The notes under the pieces were generated by a model that searched no databases, had not been told where the DNA came from, and saw nothing but the letters and a program-made list of their open reading frames with translations. A program made the position numbers and the translations under genes. This document shows positions 12,731 through 24,240 of a DNA stretch of 64,000 nucleotides, piece by piece. Numbering within the stretch: position 1 is the stretch's first letter; each line of letters begins with the position of its first letter. Origin of the DNA: Welwitschia mirabilis (Eukaryota; Gnetophyta; Gnetopsida; Welwitschiales); contig JBOZIK010000001.1 in the NCBI GenBank assembly GCA_051453625.1, forward strand, positions 104,142,246 through 104,206,245, read 5' to 3'.

Positions 12731-14190
12731 CCTATTTACTTACCTGATTGGACAAAGTCTAATCCCTAGGTTCCTCCACAACTTTACATATTTTCTAGTA
12801 GTTAGAGGTTTTATAAATGCATCTATAAGTTAATAATATATATTGATGTATTGCATTGTAATGTTTTTGTTCTAAACATGCTCTTTGAGAAAGTGATGTC
12901 AAATCTTAGTGTGATTGATTCTTGAGTGTTGTATAGGATTTTTTGATATATTAATGGTACTATTGTTGTCATAATAAATAGGAATACTATTCATGTAGAG
13001 ACCAAAATCTTTTATTATTTGCTTCATCCATAGGAGTTATGCATAATAACTTCCTATAGCAATATAATCGACCTTAGCTGTAGATGAGATGATTGAGTTC
13101 CATATTTTACTACTTTAAGAAACTAGGCATTATTTAAGAAACAAGCATGTTCCACTTATGATTCTCCTGTCATCTTTGTATCTTACCTGATCTACGTTAC
13201 AATACCCTACAAGATTAAGGAAGAAGTTATTTGAGTACTAAATGCCCTATCTTTTAAGTAATAAAAAATTCTTTTGACAACTATAGGATTTGATTCTCTA
13301 GGATTACTTTGATAACATGCATAAGTTCCTACACTTAGCATAATATTAAGTTAACTAGCTGTAAGTTATAATAAACTTTTCATCATAACTTTGTATAGCT
13401 TTTAATCCACCTTCTTAGATTTTTCATCTTTATCTAATTTGGTGTTTTAATTCATGGGAGTGTCCTTTTTCTTTGTAATCCTATAAACCATATTTGAATA
13501 ACAAATTTATGATATATTTAGCTTGTGAAATAAATGTATGTTACTTATGTTGTATAACTTAAAGTTCTAAGAAGCTTTTCATTTATCCCATAAGATTTAT
13601 TTCAAAATCATCATACATAATTTTAGCAAATTTCTTACACAAGGATTCATTAGTAGCATCAAAACTAATATCATATACATAAATTTAAATAATAATGAAA
13701 TATTTACCATCTTTTGTAATGAATAATATTAAATTTTATGTACCTCTTTTAAAGAAATTTCTAATTAAATTATTTGAGAGTTTTTCATACCAAGCTCTTA
13801 GAGCTTGTTTAAGACCATAGAAAGCCTTCTTTAGTTCGTATACATGATTAGATTTTGTGAGTCAATAAACCCATTTGATTGTTTAACATATACTTCTTCT
13901 TGAGGATTTCCATTAAAAATGCACTCTTAACATTCATTTGGTAAAGTTTAAATTCTTTCATATAAGAAAAGACTAGAAGCATTCTTATTGATTCTATATG
14001 AGACATAGGAGAAAAGGTTTCTTTAAAGTTAATTCCTTGTTATTGATTGTAATCTTTTATTACAAGTTTTGCTTTGTTTCTAATAACTTTCCATGCTTAT
14101 TTGTTTTGTTTTTGAAAACCCACCTAGTGCCAATAAATAGTCTATTAGAAGGTCTTGGAGTGAGTTTTCCAACATTACATCTTTCAAATT
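12731..14190 (-). pseudogene. Copia-1 reverse transcriptase and RNase H remnant
   Basis: Read on the minus strand, RT begins at about 14130 with the copia start signature (IGTRWVFKNK, then NKHGKVIRNKAKLV). It continues through [15 protein letters not shown] at about 13770-13810 and reaches the catalytic box at 13670-13681. That box reads YVYD where active copia RT has YVDD, so one metal-binding Asp is lost. RNase H follows (DGLY-type stretch, YYDNNSTINISKNP at about 12940-12980, terminal DAFIKPLTTRKYVKLW at about 12760-12800, matching the usual copia end D-x-FTKPL). Several in-frame stops and frameshifts occur. This cannot be functional. Confidence 0.88.
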
Positions 14191-14689
14191 GATTAAGTTA
14201 TTCTTGTATAAAAACCATCCAATGTTCATCAATTTTTGCTTTTTAAAAAGTTTTAGGTTCAACTTAAGAGATATAAGCTACATAACTATAAAATTATCTA
14301 GTATAACTTTTTATTTTAATGTCTTCATAAGGATTTTCTATATTATTACTAATAGAGTGACTATTTTTTAATTTGATCATGGTTGATGAATTTTTCTTTT
14401 CTATTTCTTATCCTTTGTCTTTCTCACTATCAAGTTAAACTTGAAGATGTCTAAAGGATTGAACAATTTTCATAGAACTATAATTATCTTTTACATTCAT
14501 AGGATTTAACTTAACATCATTTCTTTTAACATTTATAGTTTCTTCAACTATATGAGTTCTATTATTATACACCTTATAAGACTTACTAATCACAAAATAT
14601 CCTAGAAAAATTCCTTTATCAATTTTTGAATCAAATTTTCTAAAATTAGTCCTTTCATTTAGAATACATGAAAGTAATTATTAAAAGGT

Positions 14690-15130
14690 TGTTTTAGTTG
14701 ATCATAACTCATATGAAGTTTTAGAAGTAAATATTCTTACCAGAACTTTGTTGGAAACATAACAAGCTGTATTGATTTCTTCTATCCAAAAATGATATGA
14801 TATTCTTTTTTCATGCATCATTATTTATACCATTTCATTAACTAATTTAGTCTTTATTTTAGCTACTCCATTTTGTTAAGGAGGTTTTGAAGTAAAGAAT
14901 TAATGTAAGATGCTAAATTATTTACATAATTCTCTAAACTTTGTATTTCAAATTTGATGCCATTATCACTTCTCATTATTTTCATCCTATATCCCTTTTG
15001 ATTTTGCAATCTAATATACAACTTAGAAAAAGAATTAAAATCCTCATCCTTATGTGCAAGGAAGGATATCCACCTAAAATAATAAAAATCATCTATAATT
15101 ATAAAATAATAACTTTCCTTACATAAGCTT
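14690..15130 (-). pseudogene. Copia-1 integrase core remnant
   Basis: Integrase inserts the cDNA into the chromosome with a D,D-35-E active site. On the minus strand the first catalytic region reads YYFIIIDDFYYFRWISFL at about 15075-15125. The second reads RSDNGIKF at about 14950-14975, with its Asp intact. The third lies in QNGVAKIKTKL near 14850-14887, where the catalytic Glu expected after QNGV(V) is Lys, consistent with a GAA-to-AAA change. A typical copia continuation follows (FWIEEINTACYVSNKVL at about 14745-14795). A stop lies before QNG. Several small open frames on the opposite strand here are shadows. Confidence 0.87.
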
Positions 15131-16299
15131 CCTGTAGATGAAGAACTGATAACATTTCAATGTAATAGATTTAATGAACATTTAGTAAAGATAATATTTT
15201 TCTTATTAAATTTTACCTTTGCTTGTTTTCATTTATAAAAAGCTTTATGATCTGGTTATCAATTTTTTTAAAACTTGAGAAGTCATCTTACCATTTTCGT
15301 TTATAGTAAATATTTTGAGAAGACCTTTGTTTGTGTGATTAATATTCTTATGCCATAGCTTTACTTTATCTTTTTTGCTAAGAAAACACTTAGTTTCATT
15401 ATTACATATATCTTGTAAGGTGGTAATGTAAACATTTTATTTCTTTACTCTAATAAATAAGACTTTGATAGTATTTTGTCCTCTTATAATATAATCATTT
15501 TTTAAATATAATAGAAAAATTTGCATCATAGAGTTGAATTATACTTAAGAAATTATGTTGCAAATCTTCTATCTCTATTATAACAATAATAATAAATAAT
15601 ATTATTTGTATACATAAAGTGTTAACACCTTAACTTCTAGTTACATTTGTTAAGTAAGAAGGTTGAAGTGCTTGTTATCATTTTATTAAGTGTTAAGCCG
15701 TTTTATGATTTTATTTTCTACTCTATCCAAGCATAATATTTAAGGTATTCTTTCCTTGGGTGAATTTCTCATTGATCTTCTTTGAATTAGATAGTTTCTA
15801 TATTATAAAATTTAATTCACATTTTAGTTTACTAACCTCAGCTTTAATAGTTGAGTTTCCTTAAGATAATTTATTGCTAATGTTTTTTTCTTATTTATAA
15901 GATGCTTCAGGAGTGTGAAGTAACTTTTCATTTTAATACATACCTTTTCTAGTTTAATACACATTCTATAAATTAGTTCATACTTTTGTTGAAGATCTAA
16001 ACCTTTGTTGTCTTCACTGTCAATTTTATCTCCTTCTTCTGTGTCACCTTTTTCTTCTTAAGAATATGTAATTACCATAGGAATATGATAAATTTCTTTA
16101 TTAGACATTTTTCTTCCTATTGTAGTTTCTATAAGCCTTTTTTCTTTATTTTTCTAATCCTAAAACTTTTAGGATTATAAGAACATCTGTATCCTCATCT
16201 TCCCACAGGTATATTTTATCCTTTTGAAGAGTAGAGATCTGATGAATGGCATCCTTCCATTGTTCACTCAAGAAAGTTACCTATTTTCACAAGTACCTA
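15131..16299 (-). pseudogene. Copia-1 gag/protease region, badly decayed
   Basis: By position between the primer site and integrase this should hold gag, zinc knuckle, protease and the pre-integrase zinc finger. Only faint traces are readable on the minus strand: a charged gag-like stretch around 15900-16080 and a short basic stretch near 15290. I could not locate a convincing protease Asp or zinc knuckle. The call rests mainly on context. Confidence 0.5.
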
Positions 16300-16310
16300 C
16301 TATGATACCA
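16300..16310 (-). other. Copia-1 primer-binding site (initiator tRNA-Met)
   Basis: On the minus strand this reads TGGTATCATAG, one substitution from the common copia site TGGTATCAGAG. It sits two bases inside the 5' LTR, the usual spacing. Confidence 0.85.
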
Positions 16311-16312
16311 CT

Positions 16313-17802
16313 TGTGGATTAATTGAACTTAGAGGAGAGGGGTGAATGAGTTATACTAAATATATTTAAGCTTATAACAAAATGGAAATGCATAATAAAA
16401 ACATCTTATCAAATAATATGGTTCCCCAACCTAGGTACATCCACACATAGAGAGTAGCTTTTACTTACACCTTTGGATATTATTAACTTATAAGAAATAG
16501 TGGTTTTCTAGTGTACCACCAACTGTACAATAAATAAGAGTCTTCTTGCAAGGCATCACTCTCTCCCCCTCAAGGGATCAGTGGTTGTCATAGGTGCACC
16601 ATGGACCTTTATAATGATGAGAGTCTCCTAGCAAGATAAAACTTTCTCCCTTATAAGGAAATAATGGTTTTACACCTTATCAATAACATTACATCAAACA
16701 AGTATCTAAAATCATAATATCAAATGCAAACCCCTCCATTGGGTTCTTTACAACATATCTGATATTCAAAAATTAACTTTACAATAATACTTAATAATAA
16801 GATAATTCACAGTGTAAACCAGAAAATAGAATACAAAAATAAGCTTGAAGATATTTATTTATGAGTATTTTAGCTCTATGATGTTGTTGTTGTCATGGGT
16901 ATAAATGAGAAATGTAGCAATAAAGATTTAAAGAGAATGATGTTAGTAATATTATCTTCTTTGTAATAATGTCTTGATTCTTTATAATAAATGCCTTTTA
17001 CTTGTGCAAGCTTTTTTTAGACCTTGATCATTGAGAGATAATAAATATCTATATTTTTTTTGATTAATGAAGTGCTAAAAAAGGATTCTTCTCTATTTTG
17101 TGATGTTCATACTTTATATGGTTGAGGAATATCTAGCTGTTTGAGCTTGAAAGATATCTTAGCTTTGTAACTACTACAATATGGATAGGAAACATCTATG
17201 TGTTAAGTGCATAACTTCAATTTTAATTGATGTAAACTTTGGTTCAAGACATCTTCACTTTTGTGGATGTCTACTAATAGTCAAAGATCTTCATCTTATA
17301 GATGTGTTTAATTGACTTGCCTAGGTTTTAATAAAATTTTCTCTGTAATATCCTTGGGCCTCTGTGATGAATTCATAAATAAGAAGTTGATTTTAAACCT
17401 AAAATTTAAGATGTTAGTTGAAAATAAAATTAACTTTATTACCTATTTTGGTTTAGTATCAACGTCTTCAATTATGTAGATGTCTTTATTTATGTCAGGT
17501 TTAACTTTTAGCTCAGTCATCTTAAATATGGTAGTTGTATTTTAGCCTATTACTTGTATTTTAGTACAGGTAAGTTGTCCTTAGATTTTTACAAATTTTC
17601 ACTTGAGACATCTCAAAATTCTTAGACGTCTTCAAATAATTGATTTTGCACTTTACCATGTGATCTTTTCTATGAGATTTTGTCTCTAAAGATTCATCAA
17701 GATCTAGTACCCATCAAGACCTAATGTTCTTATAATAACCTATCTACATAATGACACAAAATATTTTAACAAGTAGAATCATAAAAACTAGATTTACTAA
17801 CA
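16313..17802 (-). repeat. Copia-1 5' LTR
   Basis: This is the right-hand LTR of the minus-strand element. It starts TGTGGATT and ends CTAACA in + coordinates, giving TG/CA termini. It is about 1490 bp and homologous to 10482-12025 after removing the 56-bp duplication there. Point differences between the two LTRs are frequent, so the insertion is old. Confidence 0.87.
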
Positions 17803-20800
17803 AATAGACTAGTTATTTACTTATCCCATTAGAAGTATATGCATTGGAATTACCTTTGAAAAACCACTTGAAAAGAATAGTAAAATAGAATTTAATGGTG
17901 CTTTCTTTCTCTAGAGAGTGACTACTCAATCCTTTATAGCTCATGCTAGTAAACCATAAGAAAGGATGTTTGAAATGCCAATGCCCTAAGCTATAACTTA
18001 AACTTATAACATGATAACATATTAACTCAAACCTATAAGAACTAACAGTAAACCTAGCTGCATCAACCGTCATACAAAATCCAATCTTATATAAAGTAAA
18101 ATCTATTTTCTAAGAAGAAAGTTTAAATTATCTATTATCCCTTAATAAATCCTCTAATTATCCATTTCATGTTTCTATAAGAACTCATAATTCTAGAAAA
18201 GGGGTTATTTCAAATAATTTGAATAAATAAGAACGCAAAATAGAAGAATGAACCTTTGTATTTAGTAATGGAGATTGAGGATCCTTATTGAATAAACTAA
18301 AATTTTTAAAAATGTTTTTTTAAAACAGAAAAATCACTTAAATAAGAATATAACTTATTTATAATGTGAAATAAATAAATACATCCTTAATCATGTGACA
18401 AAGTTAACATCAATTTTAAAAATTTATGTAGAAAAAATATTACGACATGTAGAATATGTAAAGGAGCAGAGTATAAAATCATATTTTTATGGCATAAATG
18501 ATTATTTTCATCTTATGGCATGTTAGAGGCCTAAGAGACATGATTATTTCTTACATACTCAAGAATATTTCATGCATGTAGAATAAAGACCTTCTATTAT
18601 TATAAGAGTTTTACAATATTAAATTTCTATTAAAATTTTCTCTGAAAATTATTTCTTCTTTTTTGATCTAAATATTATAAGCATATATAAATTTGTTTAT
18701 TTAATGATAATGTTAAGTTTTTCATCATTAAATTTGTTTCTAATAAATTCAAACTAAGTGGTTTTGTTACAGAAGAATGTTTAGTAGCTCATAACTCTTC
18801 ATTCTGAGTACCTTAAATCTTAATTTTCTTCTTTAGTAAGTTATGAGTAATGATTTCACATATGGTGTTTTTCCTTTTGATGATGATTTTGAAATGATTA
18901 ATACATAATATATTGATGAGACTCTTTTTATCCTATAAGAGAAATTAAGAGCTAACTTGTAATGAAGTTGATTAACTCTTTTTACAAGGCCTTTGAATAT
19001 TACTTAATTAACACATAACTCGAGCAATTAAAAACTACTTAGAACTTCCTTTTTTTAACTATTACAAAGTCACTTACTTTGAATATGTTTTTTTGGTATT
19101 TTACTAAATTAAAAGAAAACTAGAAAGTCCTTTTAGAAAAAAAACTAAAAAAGTTTATAGAAAAATGTACTAAGTAGGTTGTTAGACCACTTTCATGGGC
19201 TAGGTATATGATAGTCATTAGACATGTTCTAATATCTACTTATATTTATTATTCTTCCTTCATTTCTCCCTCTACCTAAGGTTTTGTGCCCATTAAATCT
19301 ACACTCAAAAAACTTTCTTTAAGGATTTATGTTTATAAAAAAAAATATTCATCATATTATCTAGGACAAGATTATTTTTACTAGAAGCCTTGAAGGTCTT
19401 GTTTAATTAATATTACAATTTAAAAAAAGGTAATAGTTTTGAAATGTATTAAAAGATTCATCATTACTAATGATTACTAAAACATTTTTTTTCTTAGTCA
19501 TATGTAGGAAGTTGTCTTTAATGTATAAGAGGATTCATTCCTTTTATGTCATTCCAGCTATATGTTATCCAATGTAATACATAAATAAGAATTTTATCTT
19601 AAAGAAAATTTAAAGAAAACGAGGTAAGCTCATTAAATAAATAAAACAAAATTTTGACTTAATTTCTATGGAAATTCTCTTCATCTTATTTCCAAAGTAG
19701 ATCTTTTCTTGTATTATCAATTTTTATAGAGTCATGCCTCTTGTACAAATGAAATAAATTAATATTATTATTGACATCCAAAATGATATATTTTAACCTC
19801 CTCCTCTTCTTGAGATTACTTGTGAGCTTTAGCTTACTTAGCTATAGAAAAATTCAACAAATCAAGTTTTTAAATTAATCTCTTTCTAGTTTCACCATAT
19901 CATCAACAACTATAGGAACGTCCACATTATTTGAAAAGATAAAATGAAATTGATCTTGAAAACTATCACATAAAATCCTTATATTTTTATATCTTTAATT
20001 AATTGCATATTTTGTAAAAACTTTACTAAATTTAGATTTATAACTAGAGGATTCTATTAAAGGGGAAAATTTTAAAAAATTATGGTACTTAAAATTAAAC
20101 TAATCCTAGTATCTAATTATTTGTTAATTCTTATCTAGTATGGCTTACTAGTTGATAGTAGACTTACATGTATCAAAGCAAACTACCCTTGCACTTTCAT
20201 AACTATGTTATTCATTTTCTTTAGACTAATGATATTATGTTAATTCTTTGGAAATGGGATTTTTTAGACTTTGATCTCATGCATAACTTCAATTCTCTTT
20301 TTAAATCTTATTATAATGATTTTATTATTTATTTGTTTGACATTTTTGCTTTTAAGTTTCATAAAGCTATATGTAATAAATCCTTTATGAAAAAAGAAAT
20401 GAACAACCTCAACCTAAAGCTATTTTATAAAAAGTTTTATGTCTAGAGAAATTTCAATTAAAAAAAATTCACCTTTAGGGAAGAACTACTTATTAAACTA
20501 ATTTTTCATAATACAAAAAAAAAAAAAAAGATGTCCTTATAATGTTTTTTCACATAAAGAGATACAAGCCACGTTGTAATATCCAACTTAATCAAATACT
20601 TAAAAATATATATAATATAACTTATTTTTAAATGATTAATAGAAAAATCACTTAATTATGAGAATTACATCCAATATTATAGAAACAAAACAATACTAAA
20701 AGAGCACTACTAAATATCTAGTAAACCTGGCATTGATCATACGGTGCTATATAGTCATACTAATTACATTATTTAGTAATATTTCATATTTAGTTCTTAT

Positions 20801-21324
20801 TTCACTAGTCTATTTTATTAAAAATGCAAACAAATATCTTTTGCAATTATTCTATACTAAGTTACATTAACAAATAATAGATAAAATTATAATAATTAAA
20901 TACACATTAGGATTACAAGTAAAAATTCCAACTATAACTTTTTACTAATTTTCATAGAATAAGAGCTACAACTATCATCCGAAAACATCCATGATTTCAT
21001 AGTTAAAATATAAATAATGTTTGCATAGTAATTATATCATCATAATTATATAATAGGATGGCCTTTAAATTCTCATGAAGAATCCTAAATTTAGTATGTA
21101 GGCATCGATAGCCATATCACACTCTAAAAAGAGCTTATCTCAAGGTTGAGGAATGAATATAAATACAATAGCATAGTATTAGCAAATAGAAAAGAGCAGC
21201 TTACCTAATAAGTGTGCACTATAAGTAACTAATGATATCTAGTTTAGAGCTATGAAAGTGATGATCAAAAAAAGAGTTTTTATGTCAAGTTATAATAACA
21301 AATGATATCACAAACTTTGCTAAT
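17803..21324. other. unassigned stretch
   Basis: About 3.5 kb without a recognised gene. An 86-codon open frame on the minus strand (17813-18073) starts at an ATG but shows no domain, and its composition does not stand out; I regard it as chance or part of an unknown LTR. A 15-base A run lies at 20515-20529. The remainder is A/T-rich with no element ends visible. Confidence 0.45.
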
Positions 21325-21515
21325 ACTACTAAGGTTTATATGCACATCATGGTTATACACCTAGGGGGATGTGAAAATCCTAGTTAAACCATGATGATGT
21401 GCTTGCCTTTATAAGAAATCTCTTCATTATAATAAGAATATAGAATATTTTAGAAAAATAAAATTTTATTTTTGGGAAATCTCACTCATGTTTGTTTCTC
21501 TTTTATTTCCTAACA
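21325..21515 (+). repeat. Copia-2 5' LTR
   Basis: Shares with 28107-28306 the ordered blocks ACTAAGGTTT, a CCTAGTTAAACC-like block, TTTATAAG, CTCTTCATT, AATAAAATTTTA and CTCATGTTT. A TATA-like TATAAG lies at 21410-21415. The right edge is set by the primer site that follows. The exact left base is uncertain by a few positions. Confidence 0.8.
21410..21415 (+). promoter_or_regulatory. TATA-like box in Copia-2 LTR
   Basis: TATAAG is in the middle of the 5' LTR; the 3' LTR has the matching TTATAAG at about 28190-28196. Conservation in both LTRs supports a former promoter role. Confidence 0.45.
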
Positions 21516-21517
21516 CA

Positions 21518-21530
21518 TGGTATTAAAGAT
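21518..21530 (+). other. Copia-2 primer-binding site (tRNA-Met-like)
   Basis: Reads TGGTATTAAAGAT, a decayed form of TGGTATCAGAGC, starting two bases after the 5' LTR. Confidence 0.7.
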
Positions 21531-21663
21531 TTGGAAAAGATCTTCTATAGCTTTCATTAGCTATTCTTGGTCTTTAAAGCTTCTTGTAACCTCTTTAGTG
21601 TTTTTTTAACCCTTTTTAGGGCTTTGTTAGACTTCTTTTTTTATTCTCTCTTATAGCCCTATT

Positions 21664-21720
21664 ATTCCTCCTCCCCCCCCTCCGCCCCCCCTCCCTCTTT
21701 CCTCCCCTGCCCCCTTTTTA
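21664..21720 (+). repeat. C-rich polypyrimidine tract
   Basis: About 57 bases made almost wholly of C and T, with two G, in an otherwise strongly AT-rich window. Several runs of 6-8 C occur. It lies in the leader of Copia-2. Such tracts can form triplex structures and are also prone to sequencing and assembly slippage. Confidence 0.9.
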
Positions 21721-21956
21721 TTTTTTTATTTTTAAAAAGTCTTTATTTTAAAAAGGAAAATTCATTTTTTTTAGGGAATGGAAAAAATGTAAGTCATTAT
21801 TTTTTAAAAGGGGCATTCATTTTTTTTAATGAAGGCCTTATTTTTAAGAATCCAAGTTTTTTTGTAAAAGTGTTTTTTCAAGGGGTTATTTTTTTATCTT
21901 AAGAAAATAACTTTTTAAGATCCATATTTTTCATTTAAAATTCATGTTATTTCTGA

Positions 21957-23110
21957 GGATCATTAAAATTAGAGGGGAGGGGTGAATAAGTTCCATTAAA
22001 TAAAAATTTAAAGCAATAATAGAATTAAAAAGCACAATGAAAACACCTTACCAAGATAATATGGTTCCCCAACCTAGGTACGTTCATACACAGAGGGTAG
22101 CTTTTAGTCACACCTTTAGCTATTTTTAACCTACAAGAAAATAGTGGTTTTCTAGCACACCACTAACCTTACAACAAGTGAGAGTTTTCTTTTAAGATAG
22201 CACTCCCTTCTTCATAGAGAAATAGTGGTTTTCATAGGCATATCACAAACCTTACAATAAGTGAAAGTTTTCTCATAAGACAATGCTCTATTCCTTATAG
22301 GGAAATAATGGTTTTCATAAGCATACCATAAATCTTACAATAAGTAAAAGTCTCATCACAACAAAACACTATCTTATTTATATGAAAATACTAGTTTTCA
22401 TAGGCATATCACAAACCTTACAATAAAATAATTGCACATAGGTACTACCTTAATTAAACACTAGTACAAGGTTTTTTTTTACAATGATTTTGATTTAATA
22501 ATAAACTTATAACAATATTTATTAATATAATAGTCCAAGCAATGTAAGAACTACAAATATAGTATAGTAATAAGCATGAAGATATAGCTTTAATGAAGAC
22601 TTGATATCCTTATTATTGTTGTCGTTATGAGTGCAAAGGAATGATGTAGTCATGTGGGATCTAACGGTGAATGATCTAAATAATGAAAGCTCTTTTACAA
22701 ATGATAGATTTAATCCTTTATAAGTAGTTCTAATAACTTATGCATGTTTACTTAGTATTTAATCTAATCATTGTGTACCATAAAGTTTAAAAGCTTAGAT
22801 TTATTTCATGATTGAGAGCCTTTATATCATTGAAGGAAAACAAGTTATTTAATCTCAAATAGTAGCTATTTAAGCTTTCTAACTATGATGAAAGGGGTAG
22901 GAAACGTCTAGATGTTGGGAATGCATCTTCATTTTTAATTAACATGAACTTTAATCCAAGACATCTTCACATTTGTAGACATCTACTAATAGCATTCTTA
23001 GGCCTCTGTGATTATGAATTTGTAATGTAAAAGTTGATGGTTCATTTAAAACATAAAATATTAGTCAAAATTGAAATTAACTTTATTACCTATTTTAGTG
23101 TAGTATAGAA
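21957..23110 (-). repeat. truncated LTR of the Copia-1 family inside Copia-2
   Basis: Homologous to the first ~1.15 kb (in + coordinates) of 16313-17802, with the same blocks (GGGGTGAATAAG, CCCCAACCTAGGTACG, repeated AGTGGTTTTC units, and ACATCTTCACATTTGTAGAC). Similarity stops near 23110, so the part nearest the LTR's own 5' end is missing. No primer site or coding sequence accompanies it, so it is a solo or remnant LTR in the same orientation as Copia-1. Confidence 0.82.
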
Positions 23111-23139
23111 GTTTGTTAATCTCTAAAAGTATACACAAT

Positions 23140-23330
23140 TTCATTACAATACTGCTAGTTCTTTTCATAGATTAATCTCTTAGTATAATGACAAAGGAGT
23201 TTTTTTGTTAAGGGGAAGATCATAGGTTTGATTCTAGACCATGATAAAATTATTTTCAATCTCAAATTTGTGCTAATAATTTCTATTGGGAACACATGTG
23301 ATAGTACACTTTTTGGCTAGTAATTTTTTT
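23140..23330 (+). repeat. tRNA-derived SINE-like sequence 1
   Basis: An A-box-like stretch (TAGTATAATGACAAAGGAG, 23181-23199) is followed about 43 bases later by a B-box-like GGTTTGATTCTAG (23224-23236; consensus GGTTCGANTCC with C-to-T). The spacing is that of an internal RNA polymerase III promoter. No cloverleaf stems were checked exhaustively. It could be a tRNA pseudogene instead of a SINE. Outer boundaries are approximate. Confidence 0.5.
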
Positions 23331-24079
23331 TAATTTCAATGCACATGTAATTTTTTTTGAGTAATTGCTTATCCATTACCTAGTTTTGCACACATGCACT
23401 TTAGTTAGCAATTATCTAGATTTGCATTTCATTATTTTTTGAGCATTTTAATCTCTTTTAAAAGCTTTTTTTGGGATATTTTTCAAATTTGCAAAGTCAA
23501 AACTCACTTTTTATATTAAATCAAATTGGGATATTGAGAAAAATGCCTTGATTTTAAATTTTTAAGCTCTTTTCCCTACTTTTTGAGCTCTTGTTTACCC
23601 TCTTTTTGAGTTTTTTGATATTTTTAGCCCTTTTAAAAATATTTTAACCCAAATATTCCTCATCAAGTCAAATTAAAATGTGGCACAAAATTCCTTGATT
23701 TGTTTTTTCTCTTTCTTTTAAACTATTTTTATGATTTGAATAGAATAAGCTAAGTTGGATGGTGATCAAGATCTACTTACCTTAACTATACCATAATCAG
23801 TCCCTTTTGTTATGTGTTGGTCTTTTTATTTCTTCTCACACTTGATATTTTTATTACTCTTACTTAATGTTTTTATTGGTAATACATTTTAATTGGTGAT
23901 GGACACAGGGAGTCTTATGTAGATGGAGATCCATGTCGAGCTTTATATTGCCTTTTGAAACTTATTGTGAAGTCTTAAGTATAATAACTATGAAGTGTGA
24001 GCCATATGGAGAATCATGTATCTCTTAAGTAAAATCATTCTAAGTGCCATAAGATATATATCCCTACACACACCTTATT

Positions 24080-24240
24080 AATTAAAGGTATATTGGGTGA
24101 AGGCTATAGGCACAATGATAGAGTTTGTTTTGATTTCATCACCAAGGGATATAGGTTTAATAAAATTTAAAATCTAGCTAAGTTCAGGGTATAAGTAGCT
24201 CACCAAAATTACATGGTACTCTTTTTTTAGAGGGAATATA
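24080..24240 (+). repeat. tRNA-derived SINE-like sequence 2
   Basis: An A-box-like ATAGGCACAATGATAGAG (24106-24123) and a B-box-like GGTTTAATAAA (24154-24164) lie at tRNA-like spacing, and a T-rich stretch follows near 24222. The A box is closer to consensus than the B box. A tRNA pseudogene is an alternative. Confidence 0.45.

Larger units (their letters stand above)
10482..17802 (-). mobile_element. Ty1/copia LTR retrotransposon, structurally complete but decayed (Copia-1)
   Basis: Two LTRs of about 1.5 kb in the same orientation (10482-12025 and 16313-17802) flank about 4.3 kb that reads copia gag, integrase, RT and RNase H on the minus strand. That domain order, with integrase before RT, is diagnostic of copia. 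The primer-binding site lies two bases inside the right-hand (5') LTR and the polypurine tract lies against the left-hand (3') LTR, as expected for minus orientation. Flanking bases AATAA (10477-10481) and AATAG (17803-17807) look like a 5-bp target-site duplication with one transition. All coding parts carry stops and frameshifts. Confidence 0.9.

Noticed and set aside
17813-18073. 86-codon minus-strand open frame beginning at ATG
   Set aside because: No domain, no upstream signals, and it directly abuts the copia target duplication. It is compatible with chance or LTR sequence.
20515-20529. A15 run as a LINE or retrogene tail
   Set aside because: No coding or 3' UTR pattern precedes it that resembles the LINE at 1-2544, and no target duplication was seen.
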